From Alphaproteobacteria bacterium (GTDB taxonomy: Bacteria; Pseudomonadota; Alphaproteobacteria; ATCC43930; CGMCC-115725): a DNA stretch of 7,536 nucleotides. The position numbers and the translations under genes were made by a program. Shown in pieces: positions 5,579 through 7,536 of this stretch (positions are counted from its first letter, which is position 1; each line of letters starts with the position of its first letter). Where the stretch lies: the NCBI GenBank assembly GCA_005888515.1, contig VAZR01000168.1:1-7536 (forward strand), read 5' to 3'. The notes under the pieces are model-generated. The model did not search any database, was not told the DNA's origin, and saw only the letters and a program-made list of their open reading frames with translations.

Positions 5579-6741
5579 ATGAGCGGTACGCGCCGCCTCA
5601 TCCGGAATGCGCGGCTCATCGATCCGGAAAGCGGGCTCGATGCGCCGGGCGATCTGCTGATCGACGGCGACAAGATCGCGGCGATCGGCCCCGGCCTCGC
5701 CGAAGCGGGTTTTGCCGACGACGTCGAGATCGTCGATGCCGGCGGGTTGTGCTTGGCGCCGGGGCTCGTCGATATGCGCGTGCAATTGCGCGAGCCCGGC
5801 GCCGAGCACATGGAGTCGATCCAGAGCGCCGGCCACGCGGCGGCGGCGGGCGGCGTCACGACGATGGTGGCGCTGCCCAACACCGAGCCGCCGGTCGACG
5901 ACGTGGCTTCACCGATGGGGTCAAGGCGGTGGCCGACGCGCTGGTGATGCGGCGCGTGCTGTCCTATGCCCGCAGCTTCGACCAGCTGGTGATCCAGCAT
6001 CCCGAGGAGCCGAGCCTCGGCGGCGCCGGCGAAGTCACCGAGGGTGAGATCGCGACGCGGCTCGGCCTGCCGGCGGTGACGCCGATGGCGGAGATCATCA
6101 TGATCGAGCGCGATCTGCGGCTCGTCGAGATCACCGGTGCGCGCTTTCACATCGCGCATGTCTCGACGGCGGCGGGGATCGACGCGATCCGTCAGGCGAA
6201 AGCGGCCGGCCTGCCGGTGACGTGCGATACCGCGCCGCCGTATTTCGCGCTGAACGAGACCGCGATCGGCGATTACCGCACCTTCGCGAAACTGTCGCCG
6301 CCGTTGCGCAGCGAAACGGATCGACGCGCCGTCGTCGCCGGTCTCGCCGACGGCACGATTGACGCGATCGCCAGCGACCACGCGCCGTGGGACCAGGATT
6401 CGAAACGGCTGCCGTTCAGCTCGGCGACCTGCGGCATCGTCGGATTGGAGACATTGCTGCCCCTGTCGCTCGAGCTCTATCACAACCATCACCTCGAACT
6501 TATCGAGGTATTGCGCCGGCTGACGGTGAACCCGGCGCGGATTCTCGGGCTGGAGGTCGGACGTCTGACCCCGGGCAGGCCGGCCGATCTGGTGCTGTTC
6601 GACCCCGATGTGCCGTGGCGGATCGACACCGAGCGGTTCCGCTCGAAATCGAAGAACGCGCCGTTTGATGGCCGCCCTGTGCAGGGTCATGCCGTGCAAA
6701 CCGTCGTCGACGGCCGCACGATCTTCGCGCGCGCTGGTTAG
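5579..6741 (+). pseudogene. pyrC: Dihydroorotase-like protein (PyrC'/PyrX type), frameshifted with internal deletion
   Basis: Homologous to the dihydroorotase encoded beside pyrB in alphaproteobacteria. Frame 2 from ATG 5579 gives residues 1-110 (RRLIRNARLIDPESGL to NTEPPVDDVA), then turns into nonsense ending at 5947. Homology resumes at once in frame 1 with GFTDGVKAVADALVMRR from base 5905 and runs to the stop at 6739-6741. The fused parts give about 388 residues against ~430 in intact relatives; from memory ~43 residues (VEFIARR...YPYGA...GLLAEAGA region) are missing at 5903-5908. The usual metal-binding D-x-H-x-H is D65-M-R-V-Q69, so both His are absent, as in non-catalytic PyrC'/PyrX. 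HIAHVSTAAG, SDHAPWDQDSKR and the C-terminal KSKNAPFDGRPVQG block remain. It sits 168 bases after pyrB, with a weak ribosome site (GGGGTAGTAGG). It could be a genuine pseudogene or an assembly error. Confidence 0.88.
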
Positions 6742-6834
6742 TGGGAAGTTCGGGTAACGGCTCCAGTGCCGCGCTCGGTGATCCTTGCGGCCAAACGTGG
6801 CATCAGTTTAGCGTGTTGTGCTGTATAGGCGCTG

Positions 6835-6948
6835 TGCGTCCTTCGACTGCTCGCTTCGCTCGCGCTCAGGATGAGGTCCTTTCCTTAATGCCATCACCCA
6901 TTTCCCTCATCCTGAGGAGGCCGCGAAGCGGTCGTCTCGAAGGACGCA
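6835..6948. repeat. Inverted pair of GCGTCCTTCGA...CTCAGGATGAGG repeats before plsY
   Basis: 6835-6876 (starts TGCGTCCTTCGA, ends CTCAGGATGAGG) faces its inverted copy 6905-6948 (starts CCTCATCCTGAG, ends TCGAAGGACGCA), with a 28-base spacer. The outer and inner ends match exactly; the centres differ (CTCGCTTCGCTCGCG against CCGCTTCGCGG). This is a repeat type I recall as abundant in Rhizobiales genomes. It ends 25 bases before the plsY start, leaving no repeat-free room for a separate promoter. Confidence 0.8.
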
Positions 6949-6973
6949 AGCCCGCATTGCAGCTGGATTGCGC

Positions 6974-7536
6974 GTGACCGGCATTATCCTCGCCGCCGTG
7001 ATCGGCTACCTGCTGGGATCGATCCCGTTTGGGATGGTGCTGACGCGGCTGGCGGGGCTCGGCGATATCCGCCATATCGGTTCTCGCAATATCGGTGCGA
7101 CGAATGTGTTGCGCACCGGCAACAAGGGGCTCGCCGCGCTGACCTTGGCGCTCGATCTGGCGAAGGGCATCGCGGCGGTGCTGATCGGCAGCCTGTGGGG
7201 CGGCGACGCGATGCTTGCCGCCGCCGGCGCCGTGATCCTCGGCCACATGTTTCCGGTGTGGCTCGGCTTTCGCGGCGGCAAGGGCGCCGCGACGGGACTC
7301 GGCGTACTGTTGGCGCTGGCCTGGCCGGTCGCGGCGATCGCCTTTGCGATCTGGCTCGCTATGCTCGCGATCTTCCACTATTCGTCCTTAGCGGCGCTGG
7401 TCGCGACGCTAGCGGCGGTTGCCCTCGCCGCATTTCTCACTCCGGCGGCGACGGCTTACCTCATCACCGGCATCGCGCTCCTTGTCATCTTGCGGCACCA
7501 CGAGAATATCCGCCGTCTGCTCGCCGGCACCGAGAG
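6974..7536 (+). CDS. plsY: Acyl-phosphate:glycerol-3-phosphate acyltransferase PlsY, 3'-truncated by the window edge
   Basis: Transfers an acyl chain from acyl-phosphate to glycerol-3-phosphate, making lysophosphatidic acid, the first step of membrane phospholipid synthesis; an integral inner-membrane protein. GTG 6974 opens a frame that stays open to the window end (187 residues, probably ~10 short of complete). All family motifs are present: GSIPFG (15-20), GSRNIGATNVLRTGNK (36-51), GHMFPVWLGFRGGKGAAT (90-107, phosphate-binding GGKG) and HHENIRRLLAGTE (175-187). Hydrophobic stretches near 3-25, 53-76, 81-98, 111-133 and 139-173 fit the multi-pass topology. GTG is chosen because it places GYLLGSIPFG at the usual distance from the N terminus; TTG 6968 is an alternative, and only a weak GGA (6965-6967) precedes. 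Position after pyrB–pyrC is typical of alphaproteobacteria and suggests cotranscription. Confidence 0.96.
   Translation, partial: MTGIILAAVIGYLLGSIPFGMVLTRLAGLGDIRHIGSRNIGATNVLRTGNKGLAALTLALDLAKGIAAVLIGSLWGGDAMLAAAGAVILGHMFPVWLGFRGGKGAATGLGVLLALAWPVAAIAFAIWLAMLAIFHYSSLAALVATLAAVALAAFLTPAATAYLITGIALLVILRHHENIRRLLAGTE

Noticed and set aside
4442..5836. 464-codon open frame on the - strand across pyrB
   Set aside because: Antisense shadow of pyrB: its sequence mirrors pyrB codon usage, it spans the repeat-filled gap and has no recognisable domain.
5323..6699. 458-codon open frame on the - strand across the pyrC homologue
   Set aside because: Runs antisense through two genes and a palindromic repeat; composition is Arg/His-rich and not protein-like. 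The real homology is on the + strand.
6741..6977. 78-codon frame between the pyrC homologue and plsY
   Set aside because: Mostly translated repeat sequence (6835-6948); no supporting features.
6866..7378. 170-codon frame on the - strand over plsY
   Set aside because: Antisense to the well-supported PlsY reading frame, charged low-complexity translation.

Overview
The window is high-G+C chromosomal DNA from an alphaproteobacterium, most likely of the order Hyphomicrobiales/Rhizobiales (Bradyrhizobium–Xanthobacter side). The evidence is the alphaproteobacterial form of AspRS, a DUF1849/EipB envelope protein (a family restricted to Alphaproteobacteria), the pyrB–pyrC–plsY gene order, a GAAC-N7-GAAC LexA box of the alphaproteobacterial type, and dispersed palindromic repeats of the kind common in these genomes. 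No rRNA, tRNA, CRISPR array or transposase gene was recognised.

Layout, all genes on the + strand: (1) aspS, missing only its first ~14 codons (2-1759), followed by G/C-rich hairpins and a good rho-independent terminator (1742-1858). (2) A ~450-base gene-poor stretch (1878-2329) with small palindromes and a LexA box at 2102-2116; the box sits exactly in the spacer of a promoter-like sequence pointing left, where no gene is recognisable. (3) A 232-residue protein of unknown function with an HExxE motif (2330-3028). (4) An exported EipB/DUF1849 protein (3222-4058). (5) A 398-base gap (4059-4456) built almost entirely of palindromic repeats, some nested inside a 31/32-matching pair of inverted repeats. 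(6) pyrB, aspartate carbamoyltransferase (4457-5410). (7) A repeat pair, then a pyrC-like dihydroorotase homologue (5579-6741) that is broken by a frameshift and apparent internal deletion, and that also lacks the metal-binding HxH. (8) Another repeat pair, then the start of plsY (6974 to window end), lacking only its last few residues.

The right half (pyrB–pyrC'–plsY) looks like one transcription unit joining pyrimidine synthesis to phospholipid acylation. pyrB makes carbamoyl-aspartate. The pyrC-like partner is probably the non-catalytic type that scaffolds ATCase in some bacteria, so catalytic dihydroorotase must be encoded elsewhere. plsY starts phosphatidic acid synthesis. aspS and eipB are ordinary housekeeping or envelope genes.

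The points most worth checking are the broken pyrC homologue, the apparently orphan SOS-type promoter, the nested palindromes before pyrB, and the HExxE protein. I do not see a clear new multi-gene system; every intact gene except 2330-3028 belongs to a known family.
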